Source of the DNA: Anaerocolumna sp. | GTDB taxonomy: Bacteria; Bacillota; Clostridia; Lachnospirales; Lachnospiraceae | Direction of reading: 5' to 3' | DNA length: 64,000 nt | NCBI GenBank assembly: GCA_029256725.1 | Contig: JAQSXJ010000009.1 | Location: forward strand, 1 to 64,000 | In this document: one piece after another, positions 25,426 through 34,065 of the stretch | How positions within the stretch are numbered: position 1 is the first letter of the stretch | Layout: each line of letters begins with the position of its first letter | Notes under the pieces: generated by a model | The model's input: only the letters and a program-made list of their open reading frames with translations | Told to the model about the DNA's origin: nothing | Databases searched by the model: none | Program-made: the position numbers and the translations under genes

Positions 25426-25457
25426 AAAGGCATAAATACATAATGTATTTAGCCTTT
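25426..25457 (-). terminator. Terminator of the siderophore ABC operon
   Basis: AAAGGCATAAATACA (25426-25440) pairs with TGTATTTAGCCTTT (25444-25457, one bulge). On the minus strand the stem is followed by TTTTTTTAA, giving a good intrinsic terminator about 85 bp past the ATPase gene stop. The rest of 25144-25540 has no coding signal. Confidence 0.75.
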
Positions 25458-25540
25458 ATAATCAGAATAATATTTTCATCAAACCCAAGTGTAATAAACC
25501 TTGGTTATACTCTAGGTTTGGTGCTTAAAGTTTTATCCAC

Positions 25541-26347
25541 CTATGAATTTACCACATGATATCTTCCTTTGGGGACGATAAAAGGTGAGTCTGATACAGG
25601 GTCTTTGATAACTGCACAATCTAATCCGAATACCTGCTTCATTAATTCCTCTGAAATAACCTCTGAAGGTTCTCCCTGCGCAATAAGATTTCCTTTTTGT
25701 ACCGCGAAGATATAATCTGCATAACGAGCAGACAGATTGATATCATGTAATACCATAACGATTGTTGTACCGCGTTTACGGTTTAAATCTGTTAAAAGAT
25801 CCAATATTTCGACCTGGTAGGTAATGTCCAGGAAGGTTGTAGGTTCATCCAGCAGAAGAATGTCTGTCTGTTGTGCAAGAGCCATAGCAATCCATACTCT
25901 CTGGCGTTGTCCTCCGGATAATTCATCTACACTGCGATTTGCAAGTTCTGTAATTCCCATGATTTCTAATGCTTCTTCTACTGCTTCATAATCCTTTTTC
26001 CCAAGGCCTTTTAAGAAATTCTGGTAAGGATACCGACCTCTGGATACAAGATCTGATACAGTGATGCCTTCCGGTACCACTGGTGATTGAGGAAGCAGTC
26101 CAAGAACTCTTGCCAGTTGTTTAGGCGGTATCTCACTGATCTGCTTTCCGTCCAGTACGACCTCGCCGGATACGGGTTTAATAAGCCTTGCCAGGGTTTT
26201 CAATAGTGTGGATTTACCGCAGGCATTGGCACCAATGATCACGCTGATTTTGTTATTCGGTATAACTACATCTATGTCATTGATAATAATTTTTTTGTCA
26301 TATCCGGCAACAATTTTATTTGCCGAAAATTTAGGTGTTTGTTTCAT
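25541..26347 (-). CDS. Iron-siderophore ABC transporter ATP-binding protein (FecE/FhuC-type)
   Basis: 268 aa. Walker A GANACGKSTLL, signature LSGGQRQR, Walker B ILLLDEPTTFLD and switch His in VLHDINLSARYADY. The YPYQNFLKG segment and DLNRKRGTTIVMVLHDINLS are typical of the FecE/FhuC/BtuD group that powers uptake of siderophores, heme or cobalamin. It overlaps the upstream permease gene by 4 bp (ATGA) and is the last gene of the operon. Confidence 0.92.
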   Translation of the reverse strand: MKQTPKFSANKIVAGYDKKIIINDIDVVIPNNKISVIIGANACGKSTLLKTLARLIKPVSGEVVLDGKQISEIPPKQLARVLGLLPQSPVVPEGITVSDLVSRGRYPYQNFLKGLGKKDYEAVEEALEIMGITELANRSVDELSGGQRQRVWIAMALAQQTDILLLDEPTTFLDITYQVEILDLLTDLNRKRGTTIVMVLHDINLSARYADYIFAVQKGNLIAQGEPSEVISEELMKQVFGLDCAVIKDPVSDSPFIVPKGRYHVVNS

Positions 26348-27372
26348 GCTGCTCCTCCGGTTCGATTCATACGTATCAGTAGATAAATTAGATAGGGTGC
26401 ACCAAGAATTCCCGTTATAATTCCTACAGGAAAGCGGATATCAAAAGCATACTGCCCTATAATATCTGCCAGAAGTACAAGAACTGCTCCGGTTAATCCG
26501 GCGGTAATGGTATTAGATGACCCTGCCAGTTTGCTTGCGATAGGCCCTGAAAGAAATGCCACAAAAGCAATGGGACCAGTAACAGCTGTTGCATAAGCAA
26601 TTAAGAATACAGCCCCTAAAACCAGCAGCAGTCTGCTGATGTCAGTTCTTAAGCCCAGGGTTATGGCTGACTGCTCTCCCAGCTCCAGAATCTTAAGCAT
26701 TTTACTAAGAAGCACCAGTAAGCAGCCAAATATTAATACTACAATAAATAAGCCGGGTATATTCTTCATCTGCATTCCGTTCAAGCTTCCGTTGAGCCAT
26801 CTGATAGCCGCGGGCACATCATACTGATTGGCTCTTAAGAGCAGATAAGAAATCGCCGCATTTAACATAGCCTGTATTCCGATACCGATAAGTATCAGTC
26901 TTCCGCCGGAAAAGCTTCCACCTCTGGACAGCATATAGATTAAGAAGGCAACCGTCAATCCGGATACCACCGCAGAAATAGAAACAATACTTCCGCTGAC
27001 ATTAAGAACCAGAATACAGAAAACTGCTGCAACACTGGAACCGGAGGTTACACCGATGATATCAGGACTTGCCAGAGGGTTTCTTAACATGGTCTGAAAA
27101 GTATTTCCTGCCATTCCAAATGCCATACCGGCTAAAAGTCCCGCCAGCATACGGGGTAGCCTTATGGTTTCAATGGCAAAGGTAGCACCTTTAATCTCTT
27201 CTCCTAACAGAACCCGAAGGATTATTTCCGGTGAATACTTCGTATTGCCCAGATAAAGCATTACGCTGCATAGGATTGCTGTTATTACAGTTAATATCAC
27301 TGTAACAGTGATAAAACGGACTCTTCTTTTATGAAAACCCAATTTTACGATATTAAGATTATTATTTGTCAT
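26344..27372 (-). CDS. Iron-siderophore ABC transporter permease (FecCD family)
   Basis: 342 aa with about ten membrane segments. Family markers include RLPRMLAGLLAGMAFGMAG, GNTFQTMLRNPLASPDIIG and the late GPIAFVAFLSGPIA. It is the second of two FecCD permeases and would form a heterodimer with the next one. The typical FhuG-like LGI segment is replaced by LASPDIIG. 4-bp overlaps on both sides show tight translational coupling. Confidence 0.92.
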   Translation of the reverse strand: MTNNNLNIVKLGFHKRRVRFITVTVILTVITAILCSVMLYLGNTKYSPEIILRVLLGEEIKGATFAIETIRLPRMLAGLLAGMAFGMAGNTFQTMLRNPLASPDIIGVTSGSSVAAVFCILVLNVSGSIVSISAVVSGLTVAFLIYMLSRGGSFSGGRLILIGIGIQAMLNAAISYLLLRANQYDVPAAIRWLNGSLNGMQMKNIPGLFIVVLIFGCLLVLLSKMLKILELGEQSAITLGLRTDISRLLLVLGAVFLIAYATAVTGPIAFVAFLSGPIASKLAGSSNTITAGLTGAVLVLLADIIGQYAFDIRFPVGIITGILGAPYLIYLLIRMNRTGGAA

Positions 27373-28367
27373 AATGAACGCACCTTCGCTCTCATAGCAA
27401 TCAGAATCAGTATAGGTGCTCCGAAAAATGCAGTAACAATTCCGGCTTCCAATTCTCCGGGCTGTCCTATGAGTCTTCCTATAATATCAGAAACAGTTAA
27501 AAGTATTGCTCCGCCTAAGGCTGACATAGGTACAACAAACTTCATATCAGGGCCGCAAAGCATTCTCATGATATGAGGAATCATAAGCCCCACAAATCCT
27601 ATAGGACCTGCAAGAGCGGTCGTGGCACCACATAAGAGCACGCCGGCTAAGGCTCCTACTATTCTAATCAATCCTGTTTTTACACCTAATCCGGTTGCCA
27701 CATCATCACCTAAGGCAAGAGCATTCAAGGCAGATGCTGACAGAACTCCTATGGCTAATCCAATAACAAGAAAAGGAGATACTGACAGGATTCCTTTCCA
27801 GGTAGCTCCGCTTACACTGCCCACCTGCCAGAAACGGTAAGCATTCATAACATCAGTCCTTGGCAGAATTACCGCACTGACTAAAGAAGACAAAGCAGCA
27901 CTGGTTGCTGCACCTGCCAGCGCAAGCTTAATAGGAGTTGCACCTCCTGAACCCATAGAACCTATTCTATAAACAAAAACAGCGGTTACAGCTGCTCCTG
28001 CCAGTGCAAACCAGATATATTGATTTGCTGAACTGATATGAAAAAAAGCAATACCACTTACTACAAACAGGGATGCTCCGGTATTTACACCTAAGATACT
28101 GGGATCCGCAATAGGATTACGGGTAATCGCCTGCATCAGAGCGCCGGAGACCCCAAGGGAAGCTCCGGCGATAATACTGAATACAGTTCTAGGAATACGT
28201 TCACGGATTACCAGTGCTTCAAAAGATCCGCCGTCTGGATGAAGGAGAGCTCCGATTACATCAGGAAGCCCTATATTTCTTGAACCTAGTGCCAGGGAAG
28301 CGAAAACAGAAAGCACAAGTCCTGCAACACCGGCACATATCAGTATAATTATTCTCTCACGTTTCAT
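27369..28367 (-). CDS. Iron-siderophore ABC transporter permease (FecCD family)
   Basis: 332 aa, about ten membrane segments. Markers: RIPRTVFSIIAGASLGVSG, ALMQAITRNPIADPSILG, GPIGFVGLMIPHIMRMLCG and a C-terminal FFGAPILILI. It pairs with the downstream permease in the inner membrane. Start and stop codons overlap neighbours by 4 bp. Confidence 0.92.
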   Translation of the reverse strand: MKRERIIILICAGVAGLVLSVFASLALGSRNIGLPDVIGALLHPDGGSFEALVIRERIPRTVFSIIAGASLGVSGALMQAITRNPIADPSILGVNTGASLFVVSGIAFFHISSANQYIWFALAGAAVTAVFVYRIGSMGSGGATPIKLALAGAATSAALSSLVSAVILPRTDVMNAYRFWQVGSVSGATWKGILSVSPFLVIGLAIGVLSASALNALALGDDVATGLGVKTGLIRIVGALAGVLLCGATTALAGPIGFVGLMIPHIMRMLCGPDMKFVVPMSALGGAILLTVSDIIGRLIGQPGELEAGIVTAFFGAPILILIAMRAKVRSL

Positions 28368-29455
28368 TGCACTTTATCAGCTGCCTCTCCGATTAACTTT
28401 AAGTACTCATCAATAGTTGCAGGAATGGAAAGGGCGCTGGGTGTACCAGAAGCAGCCAGTGGAGTACCATCCTGGATTAATACCACAGAACCTCTCTGTA
28501 TTGCAGGAACAGTTCCAAGAAGGGAATCTGCCTGCATAGCTTTTAATAATGCATCATCACCATAGGCAACGATAATATCTACATCTGAAAGAACATCTGC
28601 ATTTTCAGCACTGATTTCAAGTGCAAAAGTTGCCTGTCCTTCTGCCAGTTTCTTAACACTTTCAGGCTCTACTAAACCAAAATCATTAAGGTAAGCAGCA
28701 CGGGGGTCTGTAGATGTGTAAATATAGAATTTACCAAGATCTGTAGGGCTGAAGTAGAAGAAAGCTGCTGTCTTTCCTGCTATCTGAGGGTATGCTGCTG
28801 TCTTATCAGCTATTAACTGATCAAGATCAGCCACTAACTTCTCACCTTCTGCTTTCATGCCCATTCCTGTCGCATCCATGGTTATCTGGTCACGCCACAG
28901 TGTCTGCCATGCAAGTGTAGGATAAGCAACAACAGGTGCTATTTCACTTAATAAATTATATTCTTCTTCTGTAAGTCCTGAATATGCAGCAAGAATTACG
29001 TCAGGCTGTACATCGCTGATCGCTTCATAATTCAGACCATCTGTATCATTAAAAAGAACGGGATTTTCTTCACCAAGATTCTTAAAGCCCTCACTTGTCC
29101 AGGGTAATAACTTGCTGCCATCTGTCACTCCGTAATTAGCTTCTGAGACACCAACCGGAACAACTCCTAAAGCTAATGGAACATCTTGATTTCCCCAGGA
29201 AATTGTTGCAATACGTTCAGGCTTACTCTCAATTACAGTCTCGCCGAATGCGTGCTTTATTGTAATAGGATATTCAACCGTAGTCTCACTAGCTGCGTCT
29301 GTAGGTTCTGCAGCCTCTGTTGCTTCAGCTGTGGGGGTATTAGTTGTCTCAGCTTCACTATTGTTTCCGGATGTATTATTAGATTTACCGGAGCAGGCTG
29401 TTAGTGTCATAACCAGCGCTATAGCTATAATAGAACTCAGTTTTTTTAATTTCAT
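28364..29455 (-). CDS. Iron-siderophore-binding lipoprotein
   Basis: 363 aa. Signal peptide with lipobox LTAC, lipid-anchored Cys C21, then a Ser/Thr/Glu/Ala-rich linker to about residue 62. The FepB/FhuD-type binding domain follows (PERIATISWGNQDVPLALG; DVQPDVILAAYSGLTEEEY; a long central helix; DVDIIVAYGDD). It captures ferric siderophore outside the cell and hands it to the permeases. First gene of a four-gene operon, with GAGGAG upstream of the ATG and a promoter with overlapping dyad further up. Confidence 0.92.
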   Translation of the reverse strand: MKLKKLSSIIAIALVMTLTACSGKSNNTSGNNSEAETTNTPTAEATEAAEPTDAASETTVEYPITIKHAFGETVIESKPERIATISWGNQDVPLALGVVPVGVSEANYGVTDGSKLLPWTSEGFKNLGEENPVLFNDTDGLNYEAISDVQPDVILAAYSGLTEEEYNLLSEIAPVVAYPTLAWQTLWRDQITMDATGMGMKAEGEKLVADLDQLIADKTAAYPQIAGKTAAFFYFSPTDLGKFYIYTSTDPRAAYLNDFGLVEPESVKKLAEGQATFALEISAENADVLSDVDIIVAYGDDALLKAMQADSLLGTVPAIQRGSVVLIQDGTPLAASGTPSALSIPATIDEYLKLIGEAADKVQ

Positions 29456-29510
29456 ATTCTAAACTCCTCTTTCATTTCATTTATGTACCATCTTAATCAT
29501 GTTAGTCTTT

Positions 29511-29551
29511 TCTAACTTTGTTAGATTATCAAAGGAATCCGTATTTGTCAA
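29511..29551 (-). promoter_or_regulatory. Promoter and metal-repressor-type operator of the siderophore operon
   Basis: On the minus strand TTGACA (29546-29551), a 17-bp spacer and TAATCT (29523-29528). The dyad TCTAAC-TTT-GTTAGA (29511-29525) covers the end of the -10 box and the start site. A further GTTAG at 29501 makes a second overlapping dyad GTTAG-N6-CTAAC. The GTTAG/CTAAC core resembles DtxR/IdeR boxes more than the classical Fur box. Regulator identity is inferred. Confidence 0.6.
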
Positions 29552-29797
29552 GTAGCCAGAAATTGTAGAAACCATTCTCAAATATATATTTTAGCAAAAG
29601 TGATTATACCTTAGCTTTGAAAATTGCAGTAAATAAGCCCTTCTACCTATACCCTAAAATATTAGCAAATTAAGTTCGCACTGAATAATTGAGAAATATT
29701 ATCATTTTCATAATTCATTATTTCTTGGAACTCTTCTGCCTTTATTCTCTTCAATTCTTATAAAAATGTATTTCAACTATATTTCCTCATATAAAAT

Positions 29798-29852
29798 AAT
29801 CCATGAATTACAGCAAAGACTGGTAATAGGTCTTTTCCTTAATTCATGGATT
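29798..29852 (-). terminator. Hairpin downstream of the Cys-rich hypothetical gene
   Basis: AATCCATGAATTA (29798-29810) pairs perfectly with TAATTCATGGATT (29840-29852); an inner stem AAAGAC/GTCTTT (29815-29820, 29830-29835) extends it. It ends 25 bp past the stop of the gene at 29878. The remaining DNA between 29552 and 29797 shows no gene. Confidence 0.65.
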
Positions 29853-29877
29853 TGGATTTTATAAACGATAGCTTTCG

Positions 29878-31026
29878 TTAACTATTCTTTGATGCTACTT
29901 CTTCCTTCTGCACAACTTGGCTAATTTCATCAACAAATACACAGACATCATCAAAACCAGCCTTATTCATCTGAAAAAATAATTTACCGTGACATACATA
30001 TTTTTGACTGTCGCCGAAACTGTAACGTGTTTTGGCAAGGCAATTACTGTAGCATCCTACACACTCCTCTAAGTCATTAAACATCCGCTGGGCAAATTCC
30101 TGGTTTCCTACCTGCAGACTGCGTAAGGTTTCCTCCATAAGATCTGCTTTTCTATGCCAGGTCTCTGGCTTCCCATTGGTAATCAGATACCACTGCAAGG
30201 AATGTTTAAACAACTCATTCCCCAGATAAATTGAATAGGAAAATCCGTAGTCTGAAGCAACATACGTTATTTTATTACCGTTTTTTTCAATAAGCCTTTT
30301 AAATTTAAGACTTTTAATTGATTTTAAATAGCTCTCGATACTTATGATACTCTTCTGTATTTCTTCCGGAAGCCTGGCTATACATGCTTCAAAAGTAAGC
30401 TTTTCACCTGGAACTCCCCATTGATTCGTAGTAATGGCAGAAGGTATTTCCTCTCCTTGTCGGGTTATCTCACAATCATCTTCATACTCAGTGACAGTTA
30501 CGGACTTTATCAAAAGGTTTACAAATTTATCACAGGCTATCTTTATAGTGAAACCTGCTTCGTTCATTTCACGAAATTCTGCCGCCTTCATATACTTTTC
30601 TTTTTGGGAATAATATCGTTCTTCACCTTGAATGAGAATCTGCATTTCTTTTAAATCGTATGTTACAGATATATCAGTAAATTCCTCCATAGGCATTTGA
30701 TTATGGTAAAAGAGAACTTTTCTTGTGGGTTTTACGATATCATCCATCCTTCGGTTGTCCGAACACAATGTACCAAAGTTGATACGCCCCTTTCCTACCA
30801 GAAGATAAAGACCGGGTTCATCTATTTGGGCAGTTATATCAATTCGCAAGGGCAGCTTATAAGTTCCAGGTAATGCAATATAAGAATTAACAGACAAATG
30901 CTCTGCATCAAAACGCTGAGTGGGAAGTGCATGTTTCGTACTTACATGGAGCATGTCCTCCACCTTCCCACATTCAACACGACCTTTAGATATAATATCT
31001 CCTAAATCTATCACATGCTTAACCAC
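29878..31026 (-). CDS. Hypothetical protein with C-terminal Cys cluster
   Basis: 382 aa from the GTG at 31026, which has AGGAGG 7 bases upstream; two more in-frame GTGs lie before it but overlap that site. I do not recognise the family. The N-terminal half (to about 190) is beta-rich (LPGTYKLPLRIDITAQIDEPG; LYLLVGKGRINFG), possibly a jelly-roll or lectin-like fold. The C-terminal half is helical and ends with EECVGCYSNCLAKTRYSFGD then KYVCHGKLFFQM: a C-x2-C-x3-C group plus a later CHG, which could bind a metal. No signal peptide or membrane segment. Single-gene unit. Confidence 0.75.
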   Translation of the reverse strand: MVKHVIDLGDIISKGRVECGKVEDMLHVSTKHALPTQRFDAEHLSVNSYIALPGTYKLPLRIDITAQIDEPGLYLLVGKGRINFGTLCSDNRRMDDIVKPTRKVLFYHNQMPMEEFTDISVTYDLKEMQILIQGEERYYSQKEKYMKAAEFREMNEAGFTIKIACDKFVNLLIKSVTVTEYEDDCEITRQGEEIPSAITTNQWGVPGEKLTFEACIARLPEEIQKSIISIESYLKSIKSLKFKRLIEKNGNKITYVASDYGFSYSIYLGNELFKHSLQWYLITNGKPETWHRKADLMEETLRSLQVGNQEFAQRMFNDLEECVGCYSNCLAKTRYSFGDSQKYVCHGKLFFQMNKAGFDDVCVFVDEISQVVQKEEVASKNS

Positions 31027-31083
31027 ACTGCAACCTCCTGCCACCACTTAATCTATTCTCATTTTCGCTTTATTTATTTTCGT

Positions 31084-31551
31084 TTATTCTGTTAACTGCT
31101 TTTCCATAATAAAATTAGTTAAGAGAATTCCTTTCCTCTCAACCTGCTGCTCCTTTACCACGATAAATCCAGAACTTTTAAAGAAAGGTCTGGCTGTAAT
31201 TGAAGCATGTGTAACCATATTCATCACACCCAGTTCCCTGCTATGCTTTTCCAATTCATTACATATAAATGTAGCAACACCCTTCCCCTGGTAATCCTTA
31301 TGTACAAACAGTCGGTCTAAATAACCGGTGTTATCTACATCCCCAAAGCCTAATATTATTCCATTCTCTACAGCTACTATAGAATAGTGCTCCAGAAAGG
31401 ATTGGTTCCATGCTGCTGTATCTATATTACCTGAAGCCCACGCATTTACCTGTTCCAAAGTGTAATCTTTCGTATTGATGTGATGAACTGTATCATAAAA
31501 TAAAGCTGCTATTTGTTCAATATCTGTTTCATTATAATTCCTGATGAACAT
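31084..31551 (-). CDS. GNAT-family N-acetyltransferase (YafP-like)
   Basis: 155 aa. MFIRNYNETDIEQIAALFYDTVHHINTKDY-type N-terminus (shown in part), LDRLFVHKDYQGKGVATFIC as the acetyl-CoA site, and THASITARPFFKSSGF at the end match the small YafP/YiiD-like GNATs. The substrate is unknown. It is read in the same direction as the Cys-rich gene, 57 bp upstream of it. Confidence 0.87.
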   Translation of the reverse strand: MFIRNYNETDIEQIAALFYDTVHHINTKDYTLEQVNAWASGNIDTAAWNQSFLEHYSIVAVENGIILGFGDVDNTGYLDRLFVHKDYQGKGVATFICNELEKHSRELGVMNMVTHASITARPFFKSSGFIVVKEQQVERKGILLTNFIMEKQLTE

Positions 31552-31900
31552 TATTACTCACCTATTGATTGCCATTTTGCTGCAAATCTAAACTCTCGTA
31601 ATATATTTTGTACGTACTATGCTTCTTAATGCTTATGAATTTTTATTATGTCTATTGCCTTTATTATAAGTCAGTTTTTGGAAATAATCAATGTTCACAT
31701 TTCAATAATGAGAACTGACAGCGTTTCTCAACAAACTAGTTCCTGGCACAACCACTCTTGTGTAATACCATTAAAACAGTATATAGTGAAAAACTGGCAG
31801 TTCTAATAAACCGTATTCCATTTCATATTGATTTATAGTTACAGCTTTCCGTTTAATGTCTCCTTATATATTCCTATTCCTTATGAACTTAAGCCTCACC
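31552..31900. other. 349-bp intergenic region without a recognisable gene
   Basis: AT-rich, no coding signal on either strand. A weak inverted repeat AGAACTG (31710 region)/CAGTTCT (31797 region) is the only structure noticed. It probably carries the GNAT promoter and the end of the rhomboid transcript. Confidence 0.5.
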
Positions 31901-32503
31901 TTATAATCTTCTGCGGGTCAAACCAAAGCCTGCACCGCAGATTCCACCCAGAATGTGAGCTGCATGTGCAATTCCGTCTTTAGACCCAATGCTTAATACT
32001 TCACCTCCAAGATAAACAATAAGTACCAATATCAAGGTCAAAGGAATCTTTCCATCTTTTACACCGGCAGCTGAGGAGAGTACTATCATCATAAATACAA
32101 CTCCACTAGCTCCAAGCAATACACTGCCAGGAAATAATACGATATAAAACAATCCGGATACAAATGCTGTAATTAAAATCATAGTTAAAAAGGCCTTTGA
32201 TTTATATTTCTCTTCCAGCATGGGACCCAATACCAGAAACAGCACCATGTTTCCACTGTAATGGCTCCAGTTGGCATGCCCCAGAACATGTCCGAATAAC
32301 CTGAAATAAGTAAATGGGTCTAATAATGAAGTACGGTGTGCAGAAAATAATAAATTCGTAGTGAATCCGCCTGTCAGATAACCAAGTATCAATACTGCCA
32401 GGGATATAAAGGCAAAGGTAAGGGTTACCGGAGAATTGTATTGAAATTTATCAAAAATTTTTTTCATAAGTTTTTTTATCCTTTCATTTCTATATATTAT
32501 CAT
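31901..32503 (-). CDS. Rhomboid-family intramembrane protease
   Basis: 200 aa. Start ATG at 32503 has AAGGAAG 6-7 bases upstream. About six membrane helices. The loop-helix HANWSHYSGNMVLF supplies the conserved HxxxN motif, GASGVVFMM holds the catalytic Ser, and HAAHILGGICGAGFG the catalytic His, so the Ser-His dyad is complete. Rhomboids cut transmembrane segments of other proteins. The substrate is unknown; the gene stands alone. Confidence 0.88.
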   Translation of the reverse strand: MIIYRNERIKKLMKKIFDKFQYNSPVTLTFAFISLAVLILGYLTGGFTTNLLFSAHRTSLLDPFTYFRLFGHVLGHANWSHYSGNMVLFLVLGPMLEEKYKSKAFLTMILITAFVSGLFYIVLFPGSVLLGASGVVFMMIVLSSAAGVKDGKIPLTLILVLIVYLGGEVLSIGSKDGIAHAAHILGGICGAGFGLTRRRL

Positions 32504-32584
32504 TCTTAACTTCCTTCATCAATAGAATTGTTTAACCTGCAATAAAATATAATATGCACTGCTAAAAAAAGGATTACAAACAGT

Positions 32585-32634
32585 GAAATACTTAAGTAAA
32601 ATACTTAAGTAAAATACTTAAGTAAAATACTTAT
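32585..32634. repeat. 13-bp tandem repeat, four units with CTTAAG palindromes
   Basis: The unit AAAATACTTAAGT is repeated from 32585 to about 32634, in four copies (the last diverges after CTTA). It lies in the 603-bp gap between the rhomboid and troA genes, about 150 bp upstream of the tro promoter. The CTTAAG centres could make it a protein-binding array or a simple slippage product. Confidence 0.8.
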
Positions 32635-32780
32635 CACCCGCTTGTACTTTCTTGTAACATTATTTACGAATTGTAATATATTAGTTGCATAAAACTTTTT
32701 TAGTGTTATCTAACTTATACGTCTGCAAACTCATGATATCAAGAATATCTGACTATTTTGTAATTGATAACAATAATCAC

Positions 32781-32833
32781 TTGCATTTTTATTATTTTAG
32801 GAATATAATAAAATAAATTTAGGAATACCTAAA
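32781..32833 (+). promoter_or_regulatory. tro promoter with DtxR/MntR-type operator
   Basis: TTGCAT (32781-32786), 17-bp spacer, TATAAT (32804-32809); transcription would start near 32816. Immediately downstream lies the perfect dyad TTTAGG-AATA-CCTAAA (32818-32833), which matches the TTTAGGnnnnCCTAAA-like boxes of DtxR-family manganese/iron repressors (MntR, SirR, TroR). This position would block initiation when metal is plentiful. No regulator gene is in the window. Confidence 0.7.
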
Positions 32834-33106
32834 TATAAATACAAGCATAATATTTAATAAGAAAAATGAGTGTTCAAGCAATAAACACTACAAACAACAT
32901 TATCATCAATAACAAGGATAACAACGTTAACTTAAATATCAGCAGCATCCTCAGCCTCTTTGTTATCCTGCAAGATACTTACTAATAAAAGAACCAGAAA
33001 ATATATCAAATATTATAAATAACAAAAGCAGCTGATATTTTGTTCAATAAGAAATATCAGCCCGAAATGAAGGCTGTATAAGCAATTTAAAGAATGGAGG
33101 ATTTAT
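32834..33106 (+). promoter_or_regulatory. Structured 5' leader of the tro operon
   Basis: About 290 nt lie between the predicted start site and the troA ATG. Hairpin A: AGGATAACAA (32915-32924) with TTGTTATCCT (32960-32969). Its loop contains AAATATCAGCAGC (32934-32946). Hairpin B: GCTGATATTT (33031-33040) with AAATATCAGC (33052-33061). The left arm of B is also complementary to the loop of A (12 of 13 positions, 33028-33040), so alternative pairing or a loop-loop contact is possible. CAGCC/GGCTG (33058-33077) adds a third small stem. No known riboswitch consensus recognised. Confidence 0.5.
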
Positions 33107-34039
33107 ATGATTAAGCACATCAAAAATTTACTTGTTTTAAGTCTCGTTATAACTTTATTCCTGACGGGATGCCAAAAAGCAGAAACCAATGAAAATACAG
33201 ATACTTTAAATATTGTTGCAACTACTACCATGCTGGCTGATCTGGCAAAAGTTATCGGCGGTGATCATGTTACAGTAAACGGGCTTATGGGACCCGGCAT
33301 CGACCCTCATCTCTACCAGGCAAGCGCAGGTGATGTTACGCTAATGCAAAAAGCGGATGTAGTAGTATATAACGGTCTGCATCTGGAGGGTAAAATGGGT
33401 GAGATCTTTGAATCCCTGACTGACAGGGGCAGCATCGTAATCTGTATTGAAGATGGTCTTTCAGAAGATAAGCTGCTCTCCTGGGAAAGTGATACTTCCA
33501 TCCATGACCCTCATATCTGGTTTGATGTTTCTATTTGGAAGGATGCTGCCAAGACCGTAGCTGATAAGTTATCAGAAGCAGATAGTACTCACAAAGAGGA
33601 CTATACAAATAACCTACAGGCGTATTTGGTGGAATTAGATGACCTGGATACATACATCAAGGATAGAGTATCTGAAATTCCTAAGGAACAAAGAGTTCTG
33701 GTAACTGCCCATGATGCTTTTAATTATTTTGGCAGGGCATATGGTTTTGAAGTAAAGGGCTTACAGGGAATTAGTACCGACGCAGAAGCAGGTACCGCTG
33801 ATGTAAGTAAACTGGCGGACTTTATTACAGAACGTAAGATCAAGGCTATCTTTGTTGAATCTTCTGTACCGCCAAAAACCATTGAAGCACTGCAGGCAGC
33901 TGTGAAAGCCAAGGGCTTTGATGTAAGCATCGGAGGAGAATTATATTCTGATTCCTTAGGCGGGAAAGACTCTGGTGCCGACACCTATCTTCTCACAGTA
34001 AAAGCAAATATAGATACTATTGTAGACGCATTAAAATAA
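33107..34039 (+). CDS. troA: TroA-type metal-binding lipoprotein (Mn/Zn/Fe uptake)
   Basis: 310 aa, start ATG with GGAGG 8 bases upstream. Signal peptide with lipobox LTGC (C22). Cluster A-I binding protein; the four metal ligands are H68 (GIDPHLYQ), H136 (HDPHIWFD), H202 (VTAHDAFNYF) and D282 (LYSDSLGG), the same H/H/H/D set as Treponema TroA. There is no His-rich loop as in dedicated zinc proteins (ZnuA). Together with the DtxR-type operator, manganese or iron is the more likely main substrate, but zinc cannot be excluded. First gene of troABCD. Confidence 0.9.
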   Translation: MIKHIKNLLVLSLVITLFLTGCQKAETNENTDTLNIVATTTMLADLAKVIGGDHVTVNGLMGPGIDPHLYQASAGDVTLMQKADVVVYNGLHLEGKMGEIFESLTDRGSIVICIEDGLSEDKLLSWESDTSIHDPHIWFDVSIWKDAAKTVADKLSEADSTHKEDYTNNLQAYLVELDDLDTYIKDRVSEIPKEQRVLVTAHDAFNYFGRAYGFEVKGLQGISTDAEAGTADVSKLADFITERKIKAIFVESSVPPKTIEALQAAVKAKGFDVSIGGELYSDSLGGKDSGADTYLLTVKANIDTIVDALK

Positions 34040-34065
34040 GATTCTTTTGTAAGGAGGTTACAATT

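Noticed and set aside
9081-31551. Toxin-antitoxin interpretation of GNAT plus small regulator neighbours
   Set aside because: The GNAT proteins are of ordinary RimI/RimJ, YafP-like types and lack adjacent RHH antitoxin genes.
32834-33106. Known manganese (yybP-ykoY) riboswitch in the tro leader
   Set aside because: The expected conserved loop sequences are not recognisable; reported instead as an unassigned structured leader.
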